Source of the DNA: Chionoecetes opilio
Taxonomy: Eukaryota; Arthropoda; Malacostraca; Decapoda; Majidae
Length of the DNA: 64,000 nucleotides
Direction of reading: 5' to 3'
Assembly (NCBI GenBank): GCA_016584305.1
Contig: JACEEZ010010020.1
Coordinates: forward strand, 173,395 to 237,394
Shown here in pieces: positions 51,397 to 62,500 of this stretch (positions within the stretch are counted from its first letter, which is position 1; each line of letters begins with the position of its first letter). The position numbers were made by a program, and so were the translations under genes. The notes under the pieces were generated by a model. The model was not told the origin of the DNA and searched no databases. It saw only the letters and a list, made by a program, of their open reading frames with translations.

Positions 51397-52786
51397 GATG
51401 AGCCGTAATTTTGTCGGACACGTAATTGTCGATGACGTAATATTGTCGATAAGACTTAATTTTGTCAATAAGACGTAATTTTGTTGATGTGACTTTTTTG
51501 TTGATATGACGTAATTTTGTCAATAAGACGTAATTTTGTCGATAAGACGTAATTTTGTCAATAAGACATAATTTTGTCGGTGACTTAATTTTGTCGATAA
51601 GATGTAATTTTGTCAATAAGGCGTAATTTTGTCAATAAGACTTAATTTTATCGATGCGACGTTATTTTGTCACTGCGACGTAATTTTATCGATGCGACGT
51701 AATTTTGTCAATAAGACGTAATTTTGTCAATAAGACGTCATTTTGTCAATATGACGTAATTTTGTCTATAAGACGTAATTTTGTCAATGCGACGTAATTT
51801 TGACAATAGGACGTAGTTTTGTCAATAAGACAGTTTTGTCAATGCGACGTAATTTTGTCAATAAGACGTAGTTTTGTCAATAAGACGTAATTTTGTCAAT
51901 GCGACGTAATTTTGTCAATGCGACGTAATTGGCGATAAGACGTAATTTTGTCAATGCGACGTAATTTTGTTGAGACGTAATGTTGTCGATGCGACGTGAT
52001 TTTGTCGATGAGACGTAATTTTTTGTCAATAAGACTTAATTTTGTCAATAAGACGTAATTTTGTCAATAAGACGTAATTTTATCAATAAGACGTAACTTT
52101 GTCAATAAGACTTAACTTTGTCAATAAGATGTAATTTTGTCAATAAGACATAATTTTGTCAATAAGACGTAATTTTGTCAATAAGACGTAATTTTGTCAA
52201 TAAGACGTAATTTTGTCAATAAGACGTAATTTTGTCAATAAGACGTAATTTTGTCAATAAGACGTAATTTTGTCAATAAGACGTAATTTTGTCAATAAGA
52301 CGTAATTTTGTCAATAAGACGTAATTTTATCAATAAGACGTAATTTTGTCAATAAGACGTAACTTTGTCAATAAGATGTAATTTTGTCAATAAGACGTAA
52401 TTTTGTCAATAAGACGTAATTTTGTCAATGACGTAATTTTGTCAATGACGTAATTTTGTCAATAAGACGTAATTTTGTCAATGCGACGTAATTTTGTCAA
52501 TATGACGCAGTTTTGTCAATATGACGTAATTTTGTCAATGCGACGTAATTTTGTCAATAAGACGTAGTTTTGTCAATAAGACGTAATTTTGTCAATGCGA
52601 CGTAATTATGTCAATGCAACGTAATTTTGTCAATGCGACGTCATTTTGTCGATAAGACGTCATTTTGTCGATAAGACGTCATTTTGTCAATGCGACATCA
52701 TTTTGTTGATGGGACGTAATGTTGTCGATGCGACTTAATTGTCGATGAGACTTAATTTTGTCAATAAGACTTAATTTTGTCAATAA

Positions 52787-52824
52787 GACGTAATTTCGGA
52801 GGCTTACGCCTCCGAAATTACGTC
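52787..52824. repeat. perfect 38-bp palindrome at the duplication junction
   Basis: GACGTAATTTCGGAGGC - TTAC - GCCTCCGAAATTACGTC, a 17-bp perfect stem with a 4-base loop, exactly where satellite of copy A meets copy B. One arm is satellite sequence plus CGGAGGC. Confidence 0.92.
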
Positions 52825-52835
52825 CAGAATTTTAC

Positions 52836-55800
52836 GTCCAGAATTTTGGCTGCTCGGATATGGCAGTCCTAGTTCTGGGCAGAGCCAAGAAACAAGACTG
52901 ATACACGAGTCGACCATCGCCGTGCCGGACAAGGTCATTGTAGCGTAGTGTGGCGCAACGGGGAGGCGACGGCAAGGAGCAACTACTTAATACAGGACTT
53001 ATACACATAGCCTTGGAAGAGTTGCGACCGAATCCAGGATCAGGACACGTAATTGATGCTCCTGTTGTGAAAGCTGCCATCCGGCAAGCCCCTCGCCCTT
53101 TCTCTCTCTCTCTCTCTCTCTCTCTCGTCAATTGTTTTAATATTTTGTATTTTGAAAAATTGGCTATGGATGCTAAAATTCTGGATATTTCAAAAAATTT
53201 CAAAATTCCCCCGGATGCTGATTTTGACACCTAAATTCCAGACATGTCCGGACGTATGGCAATCCTACAATAAGATGTAATTTTGTCGATGAGACGTAAT
53301 TTTGTCAATAAGACGTAATTTTGTCGATGAGACGTAAATTTGTTGATAAGACGTAATTTAGTTGATAAGACGTAATTTTGTTGATAAGACGTAATTTTCC
53401 CAATAAGATGTAATTTTGTTGATATGACGTAATTTTGTTGATAAGACGTAATTTTGTCGATAAGATGTAATTTTGTTGATAAGACTTAATTTTGTTGATA
53501 AGATTTAATTTTGTCAATAAGACGTAATTATGTTGCGACGTAATTTTGTTGATAAGACGTAATTTTGCCGATGATATGTAATTTTGTCAATAAGACGTAA
53601 TTTTGTCAATAAGATGTAATTTAGTTGATAGGGCTTAATTTTGTCAATAAGATGTAATTTAGTTGATAATTTACGAACGAGCGCAAAGCACTCGAGTCCT
53701 CGCTGATACGGGATTTTTCCGGGATAAGCGGCCGACCCGAACCAACCGACCATCACGCTTTTCAGGAGCTTATATCTTTGGAATCCTGCTTCCGATTGAC
53801 AAGCGGTCTTCGCCATCTGATTCAATCCCTACAGTTTCAGCATAAATAGGCAAAGGTAAATGGAGTTTAGATGACAGCAGACAAATTTCCTTGCTATCGG
53901 GTTTCTACGGGCTCGCTCGTCCTTCGCCGACTAAGGCGTCTTACTGGGACGTAATTTTGTCAATAAGACGTAATTTTGTCAATAAGACGTAATTTTGTTG
54001 ATATGATGTAATTTTGTCGATGAGACATAATTTTGTCAATAAGACGTAATTTTGTCGATAAGAAGCAATTTTGTCGATGAGAAGCAATTTTGTCGATGAG
54101 ACGTAATTTTGTCGATGAGACGTAATTTTGTCGATGAGACGTAATTTTGTCGATGAGACGTAATATTGTCGATGAGACGTAATTTTGTCGATGCGACGTA
54201 ATTTTGTCGATGAGACGTAATTTTGTTGATGAGACGTAATTTTGTCGATGTGACATAATTTTGTCGATGTGACGTAATTTTGTCAATAAGACATAATTTT
54301 GGCGATGCGACGTAATTTTGTTGATAAGACATAATTTTGGCGATGCGATGTAATTTTGTCAATAAGACGTAATTTTGTCGATAAGACTTAATTTTATCGA
54401 TGAGACGTAATTTGTCAATAAGACATAATTTTGTCAATACGACAATTTCGTCACTACGACAATTTTGTTGATAAGACGTAATTTTGTCAATGAGACGTAA
54501 TTTAGTTGATAAGACGAAATTGTGTCAAAAAGACGTAATTTTGTCCATAAGACGCAATTTTGTTAATAAGACTTAATTGTGTCAATAAGATGTAATTGTG
54601 TCAATAAGACGTAATTTTGTCGATGAGACGTAATTTTGTCGATAGACGTAATTTTGTCGATGAGACATAATTTTGTCGATAAGACGTAGTTTTGTCAATA
54701 GGACGTAATTTTGTTGATAAGACGTAATTTTGTTGATAAGACGTAATTTTGTTGATAAGACGTAATTTTGTTGATAAGACGTAATTTTGTCAATAAGACG
54801 TAATTTTGTCAATAAGACTTAAATTTTTTTTTATGACGTAATTTTGTCAAAAAGACATCATTTTGTCAACGAGACGTAATTTTGTCAACGAGACGTAATT
54901 TTATCGATAAGACGTAATTTTGTTGACGTGACGCAATTTTGTTGATAAAACATAATTTTCTTGATAAATCGTAATTTTGTCGATAGGACGTAATTTTGTC
55001 GATAGGACGTAATTTTGTCATGACGTAATTTTGTCAATAAGAAGTAATTTTGTTAATAAGACTTATTTTGTTGATGAGCCGTAATTTTGTTGGACACGTA
55101 ATTGTCGATAAGACGTAATATTGTCGATAAGACGTAATTTTGTCAATAAGACGTAATTTTGTTGATGTAACTTTTTTGTTGATATGACGTAATTTTGTCA
55201 ATAGAACGTAATTTTGTCGATAAGACGTAATTTTGTCAATAAGACGTAATTTTGTCAATAGAACGTAATTTTGTTGATATGACGTAATTTTGTCAATAAG
55301 ACGTAATTTTGTCGATAAGACGTAATTTTGTCAATAAGACGTAATTTTGTCGGTGACTTAATTTTGTCGATAAGATGTAATTTTGTCAATAAGACGTAAT
55401 TTTGTCAATAAGACTTAATTTTATCGATGCGACGTTATTTTGTCACTGCGACGTAATTTTATTGATGCGACGTAATTTTGGCAATAAGACGTAATTTTGT
55501 CAAAAAGACGTAATTTTGTCAATAAGATTTACTTTTGTCAATAAGACTTACTTTTGTCAATAAGACTTAGTTTTGTCAATGCGACGTAATTTTGTCAATG
55601 TGACGTAATTTTGTCAATAAGACGTAATTTTGTCAATGCGACGTAATTATGTCAATGCGACGTAATTTTGTCAATGCGACGTAATTTTGTCAATGCGACG
55701 TAATTGTCGATAAGACGTAATTTTGTCAATGCGACGTAATTTTGTTGATGAGACGTCATTTTGTTGATGGGACGTAATGTTGTCGATGCGACGTAATTGT

Positions 55801-56545
55801 CGATGAGACGTAATTTTGTCAGTAAGACGTAATTTTGCCAATAAGACGTAATTTTATCAATAAGACGTAATTTTGTCAAAGACGTAACTTTGTCAATAAG
55901 ATGTAATTTTGTCAATGAGACCTAATTTTGTCAATAAGACGTAATTTTGTCAATAAGACGTAATTTTGTCAATGAGACGTAATTTTGTCAAGAAGATGTA
56001 ATTTTGTCAATAAGATGTAATTTTGTCAATAAGACGTAATTTTGTCAATAAGACTTAATTTTGTCAATGAGACGTAATTTTGTCAATGAGACGTAATTTT
56101 GTCAATGAGACGTAATTTTGTCAATACGACGTAATTTTGTCAATAAGAATTAATTTTGTCAATGATACGTAATTTTGTCTACAAGACGTAATTTTGTCAA
56201 TGAGACGTAATTTTGTCAATGAGACGTAATTTTGTCTACAAGACGTAATTTTGTCAATAAGACGTAATTTTGTCAATAAGACGTTATTTTGTCAATAAAA
56301 CGTAATTTTGTCAATAAGACGTAATTTTGTCAATAAGACGTAATTTTGTCAATGAGACGTAATTTTGTCAATGAGACGTAATTTTGTCAATGAGACGTAA
56401 TTTTGTCAATGAGACGTAATTTTGTCAATAAGACGTAATTTTGTCAATAAGACGTAATTTTGTCAATGAGACTTAATTTGGTTGATAAAACGTAATTTTG
56501 TTGACGTAATTTTGTCCCTAAGACGTAATTTTGTCCCCAAGACGA
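52836..56545. repeat. segmental duplication, copy B
   Basis: Copy B, offset about 4.43 kb from copy A, with the same order of blocks. It lacks the LINE, has a much shorter CT tract (53101-53126), and carries a different 20-30 bp segment near 52938-52965 compared with 48512-48530. Ends in 19-bp satellite at about 56545. Confidence 0.88.
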
Positions 56546-56848
56546 AATAACTAGCATTCTTATTCCCTGCAATATTGAGGATACAGGTAGGGACATGAGA
56601 ATCTCACAAGGAAAAAGTCAGTTTAGGAATATGAAGGCCAGTCCTTTGTGGCAAAAAAAAAAAAAAAGTTAAACAAAAGTGATTTTTTTATGACTAAAGC
56701 TCCAGGATATTCTTAATTCCTCACTTGCAAGGTAAAATGTGGTGACGCGGTGGGGACTAATTTTGTTTCTGTCTACGCACAATTGTCACTTTCATGTCAC
56801 TATCAATATTTCTAGAATATTCCCTTAAACTCTACTGGATACCTTCCT

Positions 56849-57061
56849 TTAACCCCTTGAGACACAGAACGTAATTTCCATTGTAATTTGGATACCATTA
56901 CACGATTTTGAGTGAATATAAGCAACATTTTATAGATATGAACTGTTTAGTATCCTTGTCGACTAACTAATTTGGTATATTCAGTTACTTTTCGTTATTT
57001 TATGGTTCGAATACATATGATTTTTTATGGCAAATGAAAGATCTGGGTGTGAAGGAGTTAA
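56849..57061 (+). mobile_element. TTAA MITE (piggyBac-like), copy 10
   Basis: TTAACCCCTTGAGACACAG to GGGTGTGAAGGAGTTAA. It lies in the TPD52 intron, inside a pair of 28-bp direct repeats and next to a palindrome. Confidence 0.9.
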
Positions 57062-57098
57062 ACCGTGGCCACCAAGAGCTCTCGGTGGCCACGGTTAA
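57058..57098. repeat. TTAA-bounded palindrome
   Basis: TTAA, then ACCGTGGCCACC-AAGAGCTCTC-GGTGGCCACGG, then TTAA: an almost perfect inverted repeat. It shares its left TTAA with MITE copy 10. Confidence 0.9.
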
Positions 57099-57122
57099 AC
57101 TCTACTGGACACCTTCCTTTAA

Positions 57123-57531
57123 TACAAGCAGCATCAGTAGTAGTACGTACTGATAATAGCAACATAATAGCAGAGGCGGTAGCATCATAATTAGCAGTGG
57201 TAGTAGTAGGCTACAAGTGGATGAAGCGGGTGATCTGAAGGGCAGCGCAACAACGAAAGGATGTTAATGCATTAAATAAAAATGTGGCTAATAGTGTAAA
57301 CAAACAAACGTAGTTGTCATCATCTAAAAATCCACAATAATGCTTGGCAAATGTTGGAGGCGTTTGTTGCGACCTCCAAGGCGGAGGCATGTAATGTAGT
57401 GGTTTTTGGAACTGTTAACTCTATTTTCTATTACCGATAATCACATCAAATAGAATACATGACAACACAAAGCTTTTATCAACACAAGACGCTACTGGCA
57501 AAGGTTATGGTGAATTAGATACAAACATTTA
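57123..57531. other. TPD52 intron, no feature recognised
   Basis: Unique-looking DNA between the MITE/palindrome cluster and the foldback element. Confidence 0.5.
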
Positions 57532-57808
57532 CTACCATCAATAACACTATAGTCGCCAGTCATTCGCCACTGCACTAATGTCGGCAGGCACAATATATTA
57601 CGAAATTTAGCATCACTACAGACTTTTATGTGCCACTGAAGACCTGTAGCCTACTGTGATGTACTGTACATAATATAAACTACTGTTCATGCCTCTTCAG
57701 TGGCACATAAAAGTCTGTAGTGATGCTAAAATTCGTATTACGTATATGGCGCCTGGCGACTTTAGTGCAGTGGCGAGTAACTGGAAAATATAGTGTTATT
57801 GACGGTAG
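57532..57808. mobile_element. foldback element with about 110-bp arms
   Basis: Arms 57532-57644 and 57692-57808 pair through CTACCATCAATAACACTATA / TATAGTGTTATTGACGGTAG and ACTTTTATGTGCCACTGAAG / CTTCAGTGGCACATAAAAGT, around a 47-bp spacer. No coding capacity. Confidence 0.82.
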
Positions 57809-58305
57809 AGAGCCACGGGGGCCGCACCAGCGAGCGCTCACCCCAAACAAGTGAATGAGGGGTCCATTTCCAAGGACACCCGAAATATTATAAATCCCTT
57901 ATCGTAAATTTTACAGATTACATTGATTGCACCCTATCATATGAAATAGGTGTAATGAAATTGATATAAGTTTTGATTGGTTCAGACCCTGTGACCCCTT
58001 CCTGGATCCGTCCTCACATGTGTTGGTCGAGAACACAGTGACGGAGCGCACAAGAGCGTATTCTGACAGAATAAATAATTCCTCTCTGATTCATGTTTTT
58101 AACTGTTACTACAATAATTAGGAATTAAGCATATGTTATACTCTAATCGACCATTCCATACTAACAGATATCAATGCACAAAACATACCCCTTACAACCT
58201 CTAACAGCCACACTCACCTCATCACTGTGCGATTCCTTCAGTATAAATGTTATACGTGTACACAGGAAGGAAAGGCGCAAGGGCTGGAGACAGACTAGTT
58301 CTCAC

Positions 58306-59287
58306 CTATTAGTTGCCGTATCTTCCTGGCATACTTGGCGGACAAGCTTCGCATCTTCACGTCGGAGAGTCTTGCGCCGCGCTGCAGGGCCTGAAGGACC
58401 CGCCGGTAGCGGTCCTCAAGGGTGAGGTGGGGAGCCGGCGTGGCTGCGGCTCCCTCACTCTCCTGACCTAGGCTTTGTAGCTCCTCCATCGGCGCCCCAC
58501 TGGACACTGTCTCTAAAAACTTAAGGTAATTGTGATGCGGACTTATTTTGGGACGGTACTCTTTTCTGTAGTTCTCATAGGTCACTTTGACACCTCCCGA
58601 GGGTAGGATTTCAGCCTCCGCCACTTCATGGTCCAGATAATCCACCTCTCGAAACACTTCGCTCTCCTGATGCTCTGACGACCGGGGAAACAACTCAGTG
58701 TCGGCAGCATCCCTCTGTTGGCCAGAGAACTGAACTTTTCGGCCTCTAGTCGGCGCTGTAGGGAGTAGCGTGCTTTGTAGTTCCTGCTCGTCTGTGACGC
58801 TGCCTTCCTCCGACACGCTGCTGCTGACGCTGGCGCTTCGGGAGGCAGACAGATCCAGGTCCAGGGTGAGGTAGTCTTCATTCACGCGCACCCCCAAGCC
58901 CTCCAGCTGCTGCAGAAGCGCCTGGGAGTTGTCCAGCCCGGAGTTCCACCACTCCTTGCTGTTGACAAACTCGTAGCCGAGAGATGGGTCGCCATACTCG
59001 TCGGGCAGCCGCATGTTTTCCAGGGTGAGGTCTTGGAGTGGATCCTCCAGGTACTCGTCGTTCACGGTGATGCTGCCCAGGCTGGAGGGCGCCGTGTCAT
59101 CGGCCAGGTTGTCCAGGTTCTTAGCCACTAGATGGGCTAATACTGATGAGCCAGGGAGGCTGCCTACGGGGGTTCCCAGAGAGGTGACCGCCTCGCCGGT
59201 AACGAATGTAGGGACGGCTGAGGAAGCGTGAAGCTCCCGCTCCACCACCACATTATTGTTCCGTATGTCCTCAGGAGAATGAGCCAT
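58306..59287 (-). CDS. TPD52: TPD52-family gene, long first coding exon
   Basis: This is the first coding exon of a tumor protein D52-family gene, 327 codons plus one base. The ATG at 59287 has an in-frame stop (TGA) six codons upstream, which fixes the start. The frame runs to a good donor (ATAG|GTGAGA) at 58306/58305 and ends in phase 1, matching exon 44115-44233, which starts with two bases of a codon; the joined codon is Ala. The extension is acidic and Ser-rich (about residues 145-165), has a basic RKVQF motif at 183-187, and ends in a charged, probably helical stretch (about 288-327). No signal peptide or membrane segment is visible. D52 proteins are small coiled-coil factors of membrane trafficking, and the common forms lack such a long N-terminus, so this is a long isoform. 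The function of the extension is unknown to me. The alternative is a separate gene spliced elsewhere, but the phase fit argues against it. Confidence 0.8.
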
Positions 59288-59584
59288 CGCCCCTAACTCC
59301 AGTCACATACTAAGGTCAACCTTGCGGGCCGCTATACCCGCACTGCAAACGGCGGCTATCGGCCCGTTATGCCTAGCCAAAGGGGCATCCACCTTTTTCC
59401 TTCTAACAGCAGGTGATAAATTACTGTTTATTGGCTGCAATAACCATTGACTTCTTCTCTTTTTGTACGGTGCGGGAATAGCTCTCAGTTCACCTGGAAG
59501 CGTTTTCTGATTACTAAGAGGGTCGTCATATTCACAGGTACGAAAGTATACACCACAGCCATCAAGATAAGGTAAATCTAAGGT

Positions 59585-59619
<35 letters not shown>

Positions 59620-60159
59620 CCCCACACCCACACATAGCAAGAGGGTGGATGGCATGGGTGCAAAGACATGCCTCGCCCATTTCACCGCATGCAGCGAGGG
59701 TCCGGGGCTGGACCTGTACGGGACTGGGGGCGGGCTGGGCGGCGAGGCATTCCAGGCACTCCGCGAATCAGAGGCCAGGCAAAAACCCGCCCCATGCCTC
59801 CCACGCCGTCCCTCCACCCTGCCTTGACCTGACCTGGCTCACCGACCTACTTGTACTGTACTTGTAGTGTACTCGTGGCTCAGGTAAAGGTGTAGGGCGC
59901 GTGGGATGAGGGAAGAGGTGATGTGAAAGTGAGGGAAAGAGAGGTTGTGTATGTGGTGTATGTTATGGTATGGTGGACTGGGCTAATTATCAAGTGTTGT
60001 GTGTGTGTGTGTTATTCACCCATAGTCTTGTCCACGCGACCCAGCTCGCGATCGCCAGTTTTCACCCTCTCAGTGCGAGCTTGGAGCTCATTATTACCGA
60101 TCTTTGGGCAATGCTGGGACCTCACACACCACACACCCCCATCCCCTTGCTCAAGGGGA

Positions 60160-60227
<68 letters not shown>

Positions 60228-61900
60228 CGTGAACTTTCACCAAATACACAGCTCCATGCATCCACCTCTTCTGTTCATGACTCACGACTCTCTCTCTCTC
60301 TCTCGCTCTGCCTGATTCATATCCCGGACAACGACACACAAGATATACAGATCATTCAGAACCTAATAAAAAAATCCATCATAACTCACGCAAACACGTA
60401 CAGCACACATGTGCACACACGATTCACAACCCTTCTTATCTCAAGGGCCTCTCTCTTCTCTCTCTCTCTCTCTCTCTCCCCAGGTATTCTCGTGACTAAG
60501 GTAATATGAGCCGCTCTCCGCCATCCCTTCCCTGACCCTCCCTTCCATCATTCCTCCACTCACTATCTCTAATCCATTTTACACCGCATTCCATAGACAT
60601 TCCACGTGACTCAGCTTTCTTTGACTTTCATTACGGGATAGTGATGTTGTATGGCTATCAGTGAGCCTAACACACACACACACACACGCTGCTGCTACTA
60701 AGTGAGAGCGGCAGCAGATGTGCCATGTTCACGCTAACCACACTAACACATATATTTAATTAAAATGCCACAGTTTTTCCTTTCTTTCTTTATACAATAG
60801 TTTGGATTAAATTCCCTTAACACTGTTTCTATTTCTCTTCTAAATGTGATATGGGGAAGTTGGAGAACAATACATTTTTCGTATGTACCCTTAACACTTC
60901 ACTATATATTTCCACGGTCACTCTCACATGTTTATTTACATTTTAACATTGGAGACATAAGAGGGGAATATCATCCTTTTATTTTTTTCATACGTTTGCA
61001 CTAGCGATGGGAAGTGCCATTCTTAACAAGCATCATATTCGCACTAGGGCCGAGACAGTGACCACCTCATCCCTCACACGATCACACTGATTGCTGTTGT
61101 TTAAAAGGACGACGGGCCTTTTAAAACTATCTACACCATTTTTCCTCTTCCTCATTTTCCAGGATAATCAAACCCTGGACTTCAAATTCCAGTAAGTCCT
61201 GGATCCACATGAATGACCACGGCCTCGCTGCACTGCCGTAAATAGGGCACACACGCAACTGACAGTTCTTCAGTCAACAACCTTCACGTCCCGTTTCCCT
61301 TTTGTTCTTGCATACGTGGGAGGGGCCTGTCTGACACATTCACGCTCCCTTCATAGGCACTCAAAGCTCACTTCTGATCACTAAGTTCCTACAATAAATC
61401 ACTGCCGCTATGACTCCCGTGCAACAAGGGGTGAAGACTCTTTCTACACGTGGCCGAGTAAACACACACACACACGCACCCGACGCAGGAGCAGCTGTTT
61501 GTCATGCGGCACGGGAGGAGCTTAGCCTGACGGAGCAGCTTCCAAATCCCCGCCGCCCCTGGCCCACCACCACCACCCACCGCTACAGTAGCCGCAGTTG
61601 TCATACAGCGTGACCCTGCCGATTGCAAGCCTCCACCACCAGGATGTTTACATAATAATAATAACGAAGCCCCTGGAGTGTATTGTGTGTGGCGTGTGCG
61701 TGCATGCGTGTGATGAAGTGCAGTGTGTCTGGGGAAAGGTGGTGGTGATGCAAGTAGTGGTGAGCGAGAGGTGTGTGTGTGTGTGTGTGGAGGGGGAGTG
61801 TCTGGCAGGTGAGGGTGGTGAGGTGGCGTGTGCTGCCGCTGACTGGCCCCTCCTCCGCCAGGTAACCAGCCAGGTGTGTCCGCGGCTCGGCTACCTGTGT
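59288..61900. other. 5' flank of TPD52 with AC/GT arrays
   Basis: (AC)n 59585-59611, (GT)n 60164-60222, CT tracts 60285-60305 and 60452-60477, and a short (CA)n near 60670. GC-richer patches at 59620-59830 and 61440-61870. A 5' untranslated exon is expected in this direction, but I cannot place it. Confidence 0.45.
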
Positions 61901-62105
61901 ATCTCGCCTCGCCCTGCACCGTTTATACATTAATTTGGCAGTGATTACTACAGCACCGTGCCGTAAATAGCCTGCGTTTATCAGGGTTACGGAGGCACAC
62001 ACACACTCGAAGGAAATCAGGGGTGGGGGACATCACTGCAGCACTCCGCTATCTCCCCCCCCCCCCCACTACCTGACTGTTTCCGTGTTGCGTCATCCAT
62101 GTTCA

Positions 62106-62113
62106 TGACGTCA
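62106..62113. promoter_or_regulatory. perfect CRE (TGACGTCA)
   Basis: A palindromic TGACGTCA, with TTGCGTCATC (ATF-like) about 19 bp upstream, in a GC-rich region 2.8 kb upstream of the TPD52 start codon. A CREB/ATF site is a plausible promoter element for TPD52 or a divergent gene, but an 8-mer alone is weak evidence. Confidence 0.35.
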
Positions 62114-62433
62114 CCTATCATTTACGAAAACATGATACCGGTAAAGGGAGTGGGCTGAGAGGGGGGACGGGGGGAAGAAAATAACGAGCTGACAAACAAT
62201 ATCAGCTGCGGGAAGTGAGCGGCGCGATCCCCTGTCCAGCCCCGAGGCAATGGAGTCACGTTCACAGTTTCACACGCTGGCACGTTCGCCTCCGTCACTT
62301 TGTCTTTGTCACTATGTTGGCCTTGATGCCTGACAGCCACTCCGCCTTTCGCTAAGCCTTGATCTTCGCGGTTCAACACTGCAAGCTAGTGATCGACAGG
62401 GTGTCAGGCACGAACAATGAACACCGGACGAGA

Positions 62434-62500
62434 GCTCCTCACCAAAGCCTTTAGAATTTTATAGAATTAGTCCCTAAATCTAAAGGCTTTGGCTCCTCAC
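62434..62500. mobile_element. 49-bp palindromic mini-element with 9-bp target duplication
   Basis: GCTCCTCAC (62434-62442), then CAAAGCCTTTAGA ... TCTAAAGGCTTTG (62443-62491), then GCTCCTCAC (62492-62500). The inverted ends are perfect over 13 bp and the 9-bp flanks are identical. Confidence 0.8.

Larger units (their letters stand above)
48411..52835. repeat. segmental duplication, copy A
   Basis: Copy A of a tandem duplication, about 4.4 kb including the inserted LINE. It begins CGTCCAGAATTTTGGCTGCT (the MITE 3' arm), followed by a unique-looking block, a CT tract (48669-48746), a GATGTATGGCAACCCTAC end, 19-bp satellite, a 270-bp non-satellite block (49235-49520), more satellite, the LINE, and satellite up to a 38-bp palindrome. 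The block 49235-49505 matches 53666-53935 with only about one difference, so the duplication is recent. Confidence 0.88.
48878..56545. repeat. 19-bp satellite GACGTAATTTTGTCAATAA
   Basis: About 7 kb of tandem 19-bp monomers with consensus GACGTAATTTTGTCAATAA and common variants GTCGATGAG, GTTGATAAG and GTCAATGCG. Interrupted by the two 270-bp blocks, the LINE, the palindrome and the start of duplication copy B. The GACGTAATTTTGTC core is an imperfect dyad. Minus-strand frames repeating KLRLIDKITSY are artefacts of the array. Confidence 0.93.

Noticed and set aside
48600..55915. Many minus-strand frames of KLRLIDKITSYQQNY type
   Set aside because: 19-bp satellite; three monomers make 19 codons, so an open pattern repeats. 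Not genes.
48878..56545. CRISPR-like array (short repeats at regular spacing)
   Set aside because: Directly adjacent 19-bp monomers without unique spacers, in eukaryotic-type DNA; no cas genes.
58174..58425. Plus-strand frame overlapping TPD52 exon 1, and others at 58582-59231
   Set aside because: Shadows of the well-supported minus-strand exon.
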